Shown one piece after another: positions 24,601 to 37,485 of a stretch of DNA of 64,000 nucleotides (position 1 is the stretch's first letter; each line of letters begins with the position of its first letter). The DNA comes from Augochlora pura. Lineage: Eukaryota; Arthropoda; Insecta; Hymenoptera; Halictidae. The DNA is taken from the NCBI RefSeq assembly GCF_028453695.1, contig NC_135772.1, positions 18,223,611 through 18,287,610 on the forward strand, read 5' to 3'. Position numbers and translations under genes: made by a program. The notes below the pieces were generated by a model. The model made no database searches, had not been told where the DNA came from, and worked only from the letters and a program-made list of their open reading frames with translations.

Positions 24601-24734
24601 GCGAACATATGCTCGGCCCGTTAATAAATTCCACATACTCGCCGTAGCCCCGGCAAAATGACTTTAATTAAAAATATAGGCGAGCGAGGAATTTTTGTCG
24701 GGGAATAACATTGAAAAGGAAAGGAGAAGAGCGT
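21639..24734. other. Long stretch without a supported gene
   Basis: GC-rich islands (21830-22700, 23130-23830, 24180-24660) and AT tracts (22770-23000, 23890-24170). Short CG run near 22281 and a (GA)n run near 22652-22669. No recognisable domain. Confidence 0.4.
23846..23864. mobile_element. Solo MITE terminus
   Basis: TTAACCCTTTGCACTTTGC starts an AT-rich tract that follows a GC-rich island. The GCACTTTGC variant resembles the left end of the 63238 element. No matching right end was recognised in the next 300 bp. Confidence 0.5.
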
Positions 24735-24850
24735 ATGTACGACGTGTGTATGCACGACGCGTGTATGCGCGAGGTGTATATGCACGATGGGTATATGTAC
24801 GACGCGTATATGTATGTATGATATGTGTATATGTATGACGCGTGTGTGCG
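24735..24850. repeat. 15-bp minisatellite
   Basis: Seven or so units such as TGTACGACGTGTGTA, TGCACGACGCGTGTA and TGCACGATGGGTATA. Because 15 is a multiple of 3, all frames stay open (His-Ile/Thr-type repeats on the minus strand); this is not a gene. A GTTTC pentamer run follows at 24900-24922. Confidence 0.85.
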
Positions 24851-24922
24851 CGAGCGCGCGGGCACATCGTTGCCGGGCGCGCCCGCGCCCGCGTCCCGTT
24901 TCGTTCCGTTTCGTTTCGTTTC

Positions 24923-25739
24923 GCCGGCCGGTTTTACACAGCGACGAACGAGGAGCGATTTTCGTGAATGCCGCGGGAACGCGGCTAACCAAAAGAAAAG
25001 TCCCGCGGTGGCCGCGGGTATTCACGTTCATTACCTATATTTTTCTGTCTTATGCGGCTCGTTAAACGCGACGTGCTCAATACGAAAATGCCCGGCGTCA
25101 GGGCCAGCGGACCGTCGCTGGCGTTGCCCGGATTTTCATATTTCACTTCAATCTCCACTTCAGCCACCTCCCTCCCCCGCCCCCTTCCCTGCGCGCGGCG
25201 CGCTCGCTCAACACACGTCGCCCGGGAAAGGTCGGACACTCGTGCGGAATTCATAGGGCCACCGGGGAACCGACCGGGGCGACGAGGGGCTGTTGGGGGG
25301 GGGGGCAGGCGGGGGTGGGAACCAAAACGGGGGAATTTACATCTGCTGCCCCGGCCCAACGTTGAATGGCTCTTCTACGAGAAAATTATTTAGTGGTAAT
25401 TATCACCGGCGCTGTCTAACGACCGACGCGGCTCTCTAACTCACGGCCAACGGCCGGCCGATTTTTACCGTTTGTTTAGGGATTTTTGAGCGACCGTCAT
25501 CGATCTTAAAGCGATTATTGCGGCGAGGCGATCGCAGCTGGAAAACTTGGGAGATGTATAATAAATTAGTTCCATTGCAAAAATTGTAATTGTATAGAAT
25601 AACAGGAGAGACTGTTTGAAATGAGAAAAATTAAAATTACACGTTTTTCCTTTTTTATTGTCTTCTTCGTTTTATTTGTTCTCAAATGGTTGCGTTAACT
25701 GGAAATATCTTTTTTCAGCACAGTGAGTCTTGCACTTAA
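24923..25739. other. GC-rich island then AT tract, no gene
   Basis: CpG-rich to 25450 with a poly-G run near 25295; AT-rich after 25550. Confidence 0.45.
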
Positions 25740-26025
25740 ACGTGTTAAAAATACCATCGAAATAATCTAAAATAATATAATCTTAATAAGATAATTGAAA
25801 TAGTCGAAATAATATAATCAAAATAGTCGGAACAATATCATCGAAATAGTCGAGATAATATAATCAAAATAATCGGAATAATATCATCGAAATAGTCGAA
25901 ATAATATAATCGACATAATCGAAATAATCTGAAATTATAAAATTTTAATACTATAATCGAAATAGTCGAAATAATATAATCATAATAATCTAATAAAAAT
26001 GATCGAAATACTACAACCAAAACCT
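25740..26025. repeat. Minisatellite, about 23-bp unit
   Basis: Units of the form AATAATATAATCGAAATAGTCG repeat about ten times, each made of two related halves of 11-12 bp. The minus-strand Ile/Tyr/Phe frame across it is an artefact. Confidence 0.8.
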
Positions 26026-27419
26026 GTTCGTTGTTCCTACCATTCCGGATTAAAACAGACCCAGCTCCTCTCATCGCTGCGTAAACAGAATAAAAGGGTT
26101 AGCGAGCCAATGAGCCAACTCGCAGAAGAACTGTTTGGAATCGCAGGGGGGAGGGTGGTCTGATAAACGCGGCGACGAAACTGGCAGCGACCGCGAAGAG
26201 GGACGCGTTTCGAAAGAGGGGGTGGCTTCGTCGGTCCTCGGGAATCGAGATCGTGAAATCGGGACTCCTCTCTCTCTCTCTGGGCGACTCTCTCTGGCCA
26301 AGCGACGTATAATATAAAGTTGACACGAGCGTTGTTTACACGTTGTCGTGCCGCCGTCCAGACGCGGCCTGCTATCGACAGCTTCACGCTGCCTCGCGTT
26401 CTCGAAATGAGTTATTTCGCGAACGGCGCGGCGACGAACAGGAAAAAAAGGGGTTGGTCGTCGGAAGAGAGACAGAGCGAGAGAGAGAGAGAGAGAGAGG
26501 GGAGGGAGAGAGCAGTAGGCGAAATATCGGTAACCGGTCTCTCTCGTCGAAGGAAAATATTGTCGGTGACACCACCCCCTCTTACAGAAGTGGCGGGACA
26601 CGAGAGGGTTGAAATGCCAGGGCGGTTATTACGCGGGAGCCGAAACGAAACTCCGCGAATCGTATATGGCCGACAATCGTGTGCTGACTGGATAATGTAT
26701 CGCGCGAATTGCCACTCTGAAATGTATTCGCATTGTACGCGCGGCCGGTGTACATAATAATTGCGCGCGGAGCCGGGGCTCGCGGACGGTCGGGGTCATT
26801 TGCGCGCGAGGGGGTGTGCGCGCTCGCGGGACCCGATTACCGTTCCAAGCTGATGCTAATTTACTCGGATAAATGATTCCTCCGGAAAGAAACGGTCTTA
26901 ATGGCCGGCCTTTTCGTTGCTGCGATCGGCTTATCTTTCTCGTTTCGTTATGCTTTTTAGGAACTGGAGTGCGAGATTATGTCAACGAACGTGAGTACGA
27001 GATTATGTCAACGAATAGGACTCTATTTGATATTTGATACGATTGAATTGCCTCGTGGATTACTATGTAGATTTTCGAATCAGGATGATTATTTTTATCA
27101 TGTTTAGGAATAATATATATTGATTGTAATTTTAGGTGTTCGAGGAAAATTGTTAAAATGATTTACAAAGGTATATGCAATGTGGAGGTGTTAAATTAAA
27201 TCTGTTAAATTCAATTAAATCACTAGTTTTAAGATGTCGATGGAGAGTAGTTTGTTTGGTAAGGTTTAATAATTGTAGAATTTTTCAAATAATTATGGAT
27301 ATTTAAATTTAATATGTGTGAAAATGGAGAGAGACAGTTAATAAAATGGCGTCTTTGAATGGAGCAGTGGAAACGAGAACTGATTAAACGTTTGCAACAC
27401 TCACTCTTCTATAACACTA
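26026..27419. other. No supported gene
   Basis: GC-rich 26130-26980 with a GA run near 26478-26500, where frames occur on both strands. AT-rich from 26990, with a short direct repeat (GCGAGATTATGTCAACGAA / ACGAGATTATGTCAACGAA) near 26970-27016. Confidence 0.4.
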
Positions 27420-27550
27420 AAACAGACGAAAAATAGACGTGTTTAAGACGTGTTAATAATTTTCCAAATTGAACGTCCTATCAACGTCCCTAATTGACCG
27501 TCCTATCAACGTCTGAAACAGGACGTCTTAAAAACGTCTTAAATACATCT
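27420..27550. repeat. AAGACGTCTT-rich repeat, locus 1
   Basis: Recurrent AACGTCC/GACGTCTTAAAAACGTCTTAAA words on both orientations. The same vocabulary dominates 48770-49085. Confidence 0.65.
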
Positions 27551-30500
27551 GCAGTTTAGAGTAAATCCTGCTCAGACCTAAAACAGACACGAAACGAACG
27601 CTGAAAACAAAATTATACCATCCACATTTCAGACGCTCGTCGAAAAACAGCGCCGAGCGCGGCCGATGAATCAATAGACGTCAATTCCAGCATCGAAACC
27701 GCGAGCCACCCTCGTTACATGTTGCGCCGCAGCCACGGTCGCGACTAAACCATCACCGGCAGCGCAGAGAAATAAATTCCAGAACCGAAATGAAGGATTT
27801 CCGGCGCGATGACGTTCGGTTCGCGCCTCTCCCTCCCGAAGCGCGTACACCCGGTATCGGTAGATTTGTTTCGTGTCACTTGCCAGGTGTATGGACCCCC
27901 GGCGGAGTCGAGAGCCTCTGTCGTATCATCGGCAGCCCAAACGTGCGCGGCTCGTGCTTCGAAAAAGAATCAGCGGAAATCAACCCTGCCCTGGCCCCAC
28001 CCCCCTCTACCGCCCCCCTCCGAACTCTACGGAAATATCAGCCGAGGGAAAAGTCGATATTCTAGCGCGAACGCCGTTGATTGGTGGAACGAATCGGTGG
28101 CGTGCGACTGGAATCGTCGACACATCAGATCCAGGTGAAGGGCAGTGTTAAGAAAAAAATTGTTTGAAAAATATAATGCTTTAGCTAATTTATTCTGTTA
28201 TTTGGTGGGGCATTTTATTAATATTCTTTTATTTTCTTGGTATCTTTGGATTAAACCATCAATGCAAAGTTTATAAAAATAAGACAGTGATAATTACTCG
28301 TTTTAATTTAAGCAATTTTGAAAAATATTGAATAGGTTTTTTTATAGCAATTTTGAGAAGAAATTAACAGATGACTCACTTTATCGTATTTTAAGTTCGG
28401 ACTAATGACAAAGTTATTAGAAAATTAGAGTGAAATATTTTTAATGGAAAATAGTGAAAAAAAGAGTCAAAATCTAAAGTCTTAGATTTGGAGTTAAAAT
28501 AATACCCCGTGCAAAGGGCTAAAATAGCGTCTCAAGCATTTTCTCTACAACCATAACCTATTATCAATATACACACAGTCCATAAACCAAACCTATTTTA
28601 AAAAACTAAAATCACCAAAAAACCCAACGAATACACGAAGAAAGGAAAGCATAAGGAAATCGGCGATGAAGCCATTAGACGCAAGACGAGTCACTTTGAT
28701 TCCCTGAAACTTCCCGGATAGTTTCGAGATAGCCGTCCGCAAATCGTTCCACGTACCGTCGGTGAAAGGCGATTGACGAGGAATAGATTGGTCCAATATC
28801 CCGGCAATCCCGTTTCGTTTTCATTTCGCGTTCGCCGATCGCGGCGATCGTGCGGGGCCCCGGAGAGCGGCCGCTGGTAGGCGGCGTCGCATCTGCCTCG
28901 GTCATCGCAGAGCCGCTCGCATCAATTTATGTTTTTCTGCGGCGGGGCACGAAAAAACGGTGCATGATCTTACGATTGTGCGCGGTCACAAAAGCGCCGA
29001 CTCGCCGCTCGTCTGAAAACCCTCGGATCCCCCCCTCTGTCTCCCCTATCCCATCCCCCTCTCTCCCCAAGTTTGCCGGCGCTCCGTCTTCCTTTCCCTC
29101 CGGTCAATTTGACCGTTCGCGTTTCTTCCACCCGCGAGGACGTTTGATGCCTCGCGTTTCGCGCCGGTCATCCGCCGCAAGAAGCGCATTATGGAACCGT
29201 AAACGCTGTGAACAGATGCTGGGCCGATTCGCGCGGACGCGCCGCCAGTGGCTTTTCTTCTCATTTGTGAATCCGCCGGTTCGAATTAGCCGCTGTCACG
29301 CGGGAACTGTTCGACGGAATCGAACGCGCGGGACGAATAGCCCCGCTGGAAAGATGCATGTATTGGTGGCTGCGGAAGGGGTGGCACGGGGATACTGTGG
29401 TGGAAAACGCGATTTTTCTTGCCTTATGCTTCGCGCTACACTTTATGTTAATCGTCGCGTTATCGTTATATCGTGGATCTTTATGCAAAGCGAATATTTC
29501 CTTTAGCGACTGTAAGACGCCGATGTGGAATAAAAATGTTTTTCTGCTTTTTAATAAATTCAATTAATTGAGAATTTGAGCGTCGTTCGTATATGATTGA
29601 CGAAGAATAATTGCTTTTGCTTTATTTTATTAGGATTATTTGCCATTACAACAAATTTCCATCAATGCTATAAGTATGACAGAATTTCTAATACGCCGAT
29701 CAATTTTTACGGTCGTTGTCGAAACAATTAGAATTTTTACGATTAGCTTACGCGGAAGATCCGCGTCCCCGTTTTTCCGTGCGAGCATCGGCAAGTACAT
29801 ATTGTGTTTCGGATTGAAGCGACGGTGTAGAGGAGGGAAGGAGGAGGGCTGTTCGACGGGGAAAGAGGAAGCGGAGGAACGTAGGAACGGGGGGATGAAC
29901 AAATTAAATGAAATGTCGTTGCTCTCGGCGAGCGAAGCGGAAGCGGAACGGAGAAAGAGAGAGAGAGAGATTGTTTGTCGTTACACCCTTCCGTCCGTCC
30001 CGTGCCACTCTCCTATTCCCAGTTAGACTGCTTATTTGCCTAATTGCGTGGCACACCCGATAAATTTCGGCAAATCGTCGCTTTGTTGCGCCGTCTTTCT
30101 TTCCGACGCCGTTCCCTCCACCTTCAGAAACTATCCGGCGACCCTGTCTTCGCTTCATGATCTTAGATCGACGAGATAAGCATTTCTAATCGACGCCTGG
30201 GGGGTTGCAAAATTATTTTTTAAGGTTATAAAGAAAAATTTTTCGATTTTTTAGTGTTATGTTAAATGTACGTAATAGACAGGTGACGTTGCTTCGCGTG
30301 GAAGAGTAATTTATTGATTTATTTATTTACTTATTTTGTTAGTTAGTTAGTTAGTTACTTATTTACTTCTAATTATTTACGCTTCGTTGATTTCGAATAT
30401 TTTTCGATTATAAAGATCAGAAACACGGTAATTTTTCGCGTCGATCATTGTTGCATTCTATTATTTTTTAATACTATTTCCAAGGCGAAAAATTCGCTGA

Positions 30501-31628
30501 TATTTTATAAAAATATTCGTCATATTCCTCTAGCTCAGCCATAAAATTCTTTAGCCTAAATTCGCGACTAGAAAAACCACCCCTTGCAACAATTGCTCAT
30601 CGCATCTCCCACAGTCTTGCAATTTTCCACCACATCGAAATTTTTATACTATAAATTATAAATCACAAAACATTCTACAGTCCAGAACAAAATACAATGA
30701 TCACAGTTTACCAAGCATACTTACCGCTTTCGCAAAAATTCCCATAACCATATCATCCCCTCCGAATTTGAATAAATTTCCACAGAATCACAGAATCGCA
30801 GATTCCACGGAATCGCGTCTCACAAAAATCGCGCAAAAATGTGAGCCGCTGATTCGATATTTCCGGCAGCGTTTCCCGGATCCCGATCGCCGTAGGACGA
30901 GGAGAGAAGGGAAAGAGAAGGGCGAGCGCGCCCGGAAAGAAGCGAAGGCGCGATTTATTCGTAAATTTATTCAGGAAAAACAGAGAAATCAGATTCCGGT
31001 CTTACTGGCCCGAAGCGGAGAGGCGGGCGGCCGCGCGCGCTCTCTCCTCTCCCTCGGCGCAACTTACCACAGTTTTATTCGTTTTTACATATGGCCGGGC
31101 GCACACCAGCGATAAGAAAATGCCCGTGATATTTCACGTTTTTATACGTGTCCGCTTTTGCCTTGAGGTGTTGGCCGGGGATGCTGCGGCGCCCGCCGCC
31201 ACCCCTTACTCTATAGGAACGTAACGCGGCTTGGCTAACGGCTGATATGCGAAATAAGCAGCCCCGGGCCATTAGAAGCCCCGTAGTCCTCGTTAACTCG
31301 ATACCCGTAATACCGAAACTCTCTCTCTCTCGTCCACCCGCGGAGATCGGCCCTCTTCTCCTCCTACGTTTGGCCCCTTCGATCTGACCGTTTCTTCCGT
31401 ATGTCGGGGGTTCGGTGCGCTCCTTCGAGGGAGATGCTCGTTTTGCCGGGCGAAGAACCGCTCGCGCGCGCACACACACCCGTGCGGTTTACGCAGGGGT
31501 TGTTTCGTCATCCCCCTCGAGTTGTCGGTCACAAAAACTGTGCTACATTTTACGGATCCATCGATCCGCTATATACACGTTACGCTTCTTTGGTTTAATT
31601 TTATTTGTTGTACTATCTTCGATTTTTA
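27551..31628. other. Long stretch without a supported gene
   Basis: GC islands 27640-28140, 28660-29470, 29740-30170 and 30860-31560; AT tracts between, with a (TTAG)n/(TTTA)n patch at 30310-30372. The 218-codon plus frame at 28850-29506 has no domain and lies in GC-rich DNA with opposite-strand frames. Confidence 0.4.
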
Positions 31629-31935
31629 TTTTATTTCATTATGTATTGTGATATTTATTCTTCTTTTTATTTTATGAAGCAATTTTCGTTGCTTTCAATT
31701 TTTTAATTTTTATTGTTATGTTACTATGTACTATTTCTTTGATCTAATTTAGTTTGTGGTATTACGTTTGAATTCTGTTTTATTTTATTTTGCAAAGTGA
31801 TATTTATTTTATAAGATGACATTTATTACTCATTTTATTTTATCACGCGATTTTCATTGCTTTCCGATGATCTTTAAATTTGTACCATTATTTAACTATG
31901 ACCATTTCTTTCCTCGAGCTACTTAAGCTTTTTAA
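31629..31935. repeat. Imperfect direct duplication, about 165 bp
   Basis: TTTATGAAGCAATTTTCGTT near 31671 matches TTTATCACGCGATTTTCATT near 31839, and the surrounding T-rich sequence aligns with small indels. Confidence 0.6.
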
Positions 31936-34085
31936 ATTTCTACTATTATGTGAATTCTAGGTTACCTCGAAGTTACGTCGAGGTTATGTATGAAGAGTAG
32001 AGTATCATATAATGTACGTTATTGTTATCGTTGCTGCTATTTCGTTGTCGATAATTTTCTATGAATATTGTACATCATAATTCATGGTTTTATATTGCTC
32101 GTTTCGTTGAATATTCATAATCCACAAAATTAGGTCGGAAGAATGTAAAATACTGTTTAGTATCAAGCTGTCTTGTCGAATTTACACAGTTCTTTAGAAT
32201 TGCTCCATTGTGTACCTTCAGGAAAAAAAACTACAAAGATCATAGAAAAATACGAAGACAAATTACACGAATAAAAGACAATAATAGCACATGTTATCTA
32301 CCACCACCCTTCTGTCTTCTATATTAGCTATAATAGCTATAAAGAAAATTGTTAAAACGCTGAAAGAATCTCAGCTGACACTCTAATCGCGCAAGAATCT
32401 TGAACAGTTTAACGATGGGTAATTGGAAAGAAATACCGAATAAATGAATTGCCATTGAAGAACCAGCGAGAGAGAAAGAGAAAGAGAGAGAGAGAGAGAG
32501 GGGATGCTGCGGCTTGACAGGCCGCCCTCAGCCCTTCCAGATCACCGGCAGCCCATCCCCGTCAAAGCGTAGGAAAAAAAGAACGGTCGCATCAATCGGT
32601 CCCGCTCGATGACTCAATTTGCGAGCGTTCCGCGGTCCCCGCGTGTGTCTCCGGCCGTTATATCAGCGCGCAACAAGGAATCTCCCTCTCGAAACGTTAC
32701 AGGTCCAAGCGGAAAGCGTATTCGCGGTTGGCATAGTACACGTGCGCGCGCGCGCGCGCCCGTGTAACAAGACGGTCGGGATGCGAGAGGCGAGGTAGGA
32801 GGTTCGAGTGGCTATTGAGATGCTCGATTCCCGGAGCCACCCTGGGAGAAGAGCAGTACCAGGCAGCAGATATTGGAGGCAATGAGGCGGGCTACTTTTA
32901 ACAAGACGACTGCCTCCGCCATCCTACCCCCGTCGTCGCTGCGAGAAACCCACCCACCATCCTCCTCGCAGCCGGGCCGCGCGCGCTCCACTTCACCGGT
33001 CCCCCATCATGTTCGATACCAAACGATGCGCTCGTTGTTATGGAATCCCATAAAATTACGCGCCACCGCGACGAACCCATTGATCCTGACCCCCCTAACG
33101 AGCCCGCGGGATGCCGAACGCCACGAGAGCATCCGCGAATCGTCTTTTTTGCGGATGAATCTCTTCGCGATCGAAACACCCCATCTCGTCCTCCTCCTCC
33201 CTTCTCCTCCTCCTGCTGCTCTGCAGTACGCCCCTCTAGACGAAGCAACGCGTGGAAAAATTGCCCGTGGTGCCGCCGGATTTTTCGTTACCCTCCTGTC
33301 CCCCCCTCCTTTCAGCTTTAACTTGGGGGTGGAAAGACGCGCGATTGATACGTTTCAATCGGTTTATTTGGATCATGGGAGAATGTATGGTTTTCTATAG
33401 GATATTTTGTATGAGATATTGTTGAACGGGAATTATAAATTGTTTTAATATTTCTTGCAGTGTTGGGGGATGAAAATATTGTTAACGCGAGACGTTGCAA
33501 AATCTCCGGGATTTATTGTTCGCTATTAATACCCTCTATATTAATAATAACTAATCCTAATTACAAAGAAATAAATAATATAATCAAATTATAGGAAATT
33601 AATCAATTGACAAACCAAAGCAATTGTTCACTCCACACTAATCAACTCCACTGCCCTAAAACATTTTAACAAAAACTAACACCAAATGTTATAAAATCTC
33701 GCAGCGAAACTTTCAAATAAAATAAAATAAATATCTCTACAACCAGTGCTCTTAACATAACGAATATAATTGTCGCACCATTTTTTTTTTGACATAACCT
33801 AACATTAGATCAAACGTAAAAATATCGCCGCCATTTGTTGGTTCGTTAACGTAATCTTTTACACGACGGATTCGCACGTGCCGCAAAAGCCATAAAGCCG
33901 TACTGATCCGCAGATCCATTAATCGACGGCCAGACCTTCCCAAGCAGAATGTTAAATGTTACGGGGAGGGTTAGAGGGGGGAAGATCGTGGAGGGCGATG
34001 GTTTTCATTCTTCCTTTGTCGCAGGTCGCAGGTCTTCATAAGTGTGCTCGCAGCGTAAACGCGTGGGTGTCTGAATTCGTGCGGA

Positions 34086-34088
<3 letters not shown>
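31936..34088. other. No supported gene
   Basis: AT tract to 32460, a GA run at 32466-32500, a GC island 32510-33380 with a CG run at 32743-32758, and an AT tract 33390-33800. The plus frame at 32873-33400 is Ser/Pro/Arg-rich with no domain. Confidence 0.4.

Positions 34089-34165
<77 letters not shown>
34089..34165. repeat. Perfect (GA)38 microsatellite
   Basis: Seventy-seven bases of uninterrupted GA, the longest perfect run in the window. Confidence 0.95.
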
Positions 34166-34167
<2 letters not shown>

Positions 34168-34454
34168 GAGGCAGATGAAATCGTTTGTTCTAATACCGGG
34201 GGCCAACCCCTGGAAACCTCGAAGATGGAACATCGTCGGGTAGAAATTGTCCCCGGTGACGTCGCGGATGCCTTGGTCGATTTTCAACGAGTTCTTCCCT
34301 GTATCTTTGACCCGACGCGTCTATACCCTTATTTCATTGGCTACAGCCATGTAAGGGTTAAATGAGGTTATATATGAACTTGTTTGTTCTCAAAGCCATC
34401 GAAAAGGGTAATATTGTAGTATAGTGGAACAGCGTTTACGTGAACTAATTTTAG

Positions 34455-34582
34455 ATGAATTTTTATTTTGTAAACTTTGATTTTGTTAACTTTGATTTTA
34501 TGAACTTTGATTTTATGAATCTTGGTTTTGGGAATTTTGATTTTGTGAACTCTGATTTTATGAACTTTGATTTTATGGGCTC
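34455..34582. repeat. 15-bp minisatellite
   Basis: Units AACTTTGATTTTATG and AACTTTGATTTTGTT repeat about eight times. The open Asn-Phe-Asp-Phe frame is produced by the repeat. Confidence 0.85.
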
Positions 34583-37294
34583 AATTTTAACATTTTATGG
34601 ACCGGTTATTTATAAAATAAAGAAGACTGAATTTCCCCTGCAAAACATTAAATCCGTATCTTTATTCCATTGGAAAAATGACAGCAAAAATTCGTTTCTC
34701 AGCTAAATCTCAGTGATTCGTCTTAAAAATATATCTTAGAAAGTCTTTAGCTTCTAAATGATATCGCGACGCATACACATTCCCAGAAGTTAATAAAGAC
34801 CGAGGCGAACGGTTTCGGAACGCGCGCCGCCTATTTCCGCGGCCGGGGCCCGTTCCTCCGGCTGTCACGACGTCAACAACGAACGGCGAGCTTTCCCATT
34901 TTCCGCCGGCGAGAGGAGTGGGGTGGCGGTAGCGGCGGCGGTGGCGGCGCGCGGGGGTGTGCTGTTTCCCGGCGGGTTTTCATCGGCGCAAAATGATACG
35001 TCGGAATCGACCGGATTAAATACAGAGCGAGGGACTCATCACGGCGATGACTACACGGCGCGCAACGGTGGATAAATCGTGATTGCGTAATATCGCGCGA
35101 GCACGCCGGCGCGAGTAGAATTGCGTAAAAGCAAATATGCAATAGACTACCTGAACACCCCGTATTGTACGATTGTCTCCTTTCTCTTCTCTCTCTCTCT
35201 CTCCTTCTCTCGCCGCGTTTCGCAGGAAATGCCTGCCTTGCATTTCCCGGCATTGTAACCACCCCGTCGGGTTCGGAGTATTGCCAGCCTCAACGTTTGA
35301 ATTGCATTACCTATTATTGCTTATTGTTCGCCGCTCTCGCGCTTCGTATGCCGCCGCTTCCTCCACCGTCGTCCGCCCGTTCCCGTTACACACCCGGGGC
35401 TTCTCTCCACCTACTCCGTTGCTGCCACCACCTCCGTCGGCCAGCCCCGGAGCCCCCCCGTTTGGTCAACCCTTTCTTCGTACCTTTCGCCGCGATTCTT
35501 CCCTTTCAACCCCCGCAACGACGCGTTCCTTGTCAGCGCGCGGCAACACTCGATCCACCATTAATCCTCTGCAACGCGATCTCATTGTCCGCGCGGAATG
35601 CGTCCTCAATTTTTAAAAGCTCCGCGGGTCTTGAACCGTAATTCAACGCTGAAGCGATCGCGTTTGGTCGCTGCGTTGCACGATGCGCGAAAGTGGGAAG
35701 AGTTTCGCCTTCTTTTCGCCGTTCGTAAAATACATTTATTGACACTGTAGAAATAATATGGTCTGTGTAAAAATAATATAGTTTGTTGAAAATTAAGTTG
35801 TCCTTCCAAGGGTAGTTTTCCCTCTATCTTATAATTTATAATTATTTTTCATTAAATCATATGCTCTCTTCAAATCTGGTCTTTCATTTTATATATTACA
35901 ATAATAATTTTTCTTACGCTACCAGTGCTTCGAAAAATTATTAAAAAATTTTCTACAAGTGCAAGGAAGCCTAGTTAACATTTTGGTAAAGAGTATAATA
36001 AAAGTCAAAATTATTAAGCACTGATTTTCATCGTAATATTGTAAATCATCTAAGGGATGAAAGATTTCTCCTACAATTTTTCACAAATTTTTTCCAATTT
36101 TTTCTGCAATCGAAGCGTGTATTAAAATTGCAGTAAAATATTTAAAAAAATCGAGGGATAGTTGATGAACATTTCGGTGGGAAATACGTCGAAAAACGAG
36201 ACGTTCAGGGGCTGGTTTTCAATAAGTATGGCCGCGTTAAACCGGCGAAGAGGCCTCGCGCTCGAAGATCGGCCGGATGGGGGATGGGGGGAGGGGGAGG
36301 GGGTTGTAATTGGGAAGAAGGGGAGAAAGCCATTCGGGGCGAAGTTTCCTCAAGACATTAGTTTATAATTCGGCAATCCGGGATCAGTATTTGTTACGAT
36401 TAGCCGATCCTCTCTCCCTCCCTGTTCTCCTCCCCGCCCACCTCCACCTCCGCGCGGAATATCCGATATCCCGGCCGAACCGTAGGATTTCATCCCTTTC
36501 TTCTTCCACCCCCTTCTTCTTCTACCCGAAACTCAGCCGGGCGAGGCGCGCGAGTTCTTCATTAATTTGCGCCCCGATCCCTGCCGAACTATTGTCATAG
36601 TTACGCACAATTTCAACGCGACAATGTCTCGGCTTTACCCGGGGCCGAATTGACGAGCAAACGCTGGAGGATCGAAGGGGGTTGGGAAGGGTGAACGGAG
36701 GGAGGTGGAGTAGGAGGAGGAGGACACACCTTGAGGAGCACACCTCCGGCATTCACGTGCGGGGCGCGAGAGTAAGAAATTTCCTGAGCTCAAAGCACGG
36801 CATAGATTATATTTCTCGAGTCATTTACCGCGTGAATTAGATCAATGACATACCGTTCCAACTTCCTCCGTGGAAATTTTGTCGCGGAGGGGTGTGCCGG
36901 GTTACCTACGCTCGGTCACCCGTGCTCCACGTTCTCGTCCCGCTCCGATAAACTCGGCGATTGCTCCTGAACTAATGCGATGACAGACACCTTGATGACT
37001 GGGGCGATGTTCCGGGATCCGTGGAAAAGCGACGACTTTTTACTCCGTTGACTCAGAATTTTATCTCGAAATTTTTCCTATACTTTCATAGATGATAAAT
37101 GAAGAATAAAATCGAAGAATAATACAGCGATCAATGTTTAAAAATTAATAAGCTTGACTTAGCAACTTAAAATTTTCTTGGTATTAATTATTGATCCTGA
37201 TCCTTAGAAAAAATTATAGAAATTGAAAACGACAAGATAGTCTTTATAATTGATAATAGAAAATTTTAATAATTTTCAAAAATTAAAATTAATC
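34583..37294. other. Long stretch without a supported gene
   Basis: GC island 34800-35690 with frames on both strands, AT tract 35740-36150, GC island 36180-37030, AT tract from 37060. No domain recognised. Confidence 0.4.
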
Positions 37295-37485
37295 CTTATC
37301 GAAATAAATATCCAATAATAAATATTATAATAAATATCCAGAGCTTCAAATCAACCCTTAACGAAATAAATATCCAATAATAAATATTACGATAAATACC
37401 CAGAACTTCAAATCAACCCTTAACGAAATAAATATCCAATAATAAATATTACAATAAATATGCAGAGCTTCGAATTAATATGAAC
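37295..37485. repeat. 62-bp tandem repeat, three copies
   Basis: GAAATAAATATCCAATAATA starts at 37301, 37363 and 37425 (62-bp period), each followed by an AGAGCTTC/AGAACTTC block. Copies are very similar, so the array is young compared with the other AT-tract repeats. Confidence 0.85.

Noticed and set aside
24621..25031. His/Ile-rich frames on the minus strand
   Set aside because: Produced by the 15-bp minisatellite.
28850..29506. 218-codon plus-strand frame
   Set aside because: No family resemblance, no splice context, and opposite-strand frames are equally open.
30310..30372. TTAG repeats as interstitial telomere
   Set aside because: The unit is TTAG/TTTA, not the insect telomere TTAGG, and the run is short.
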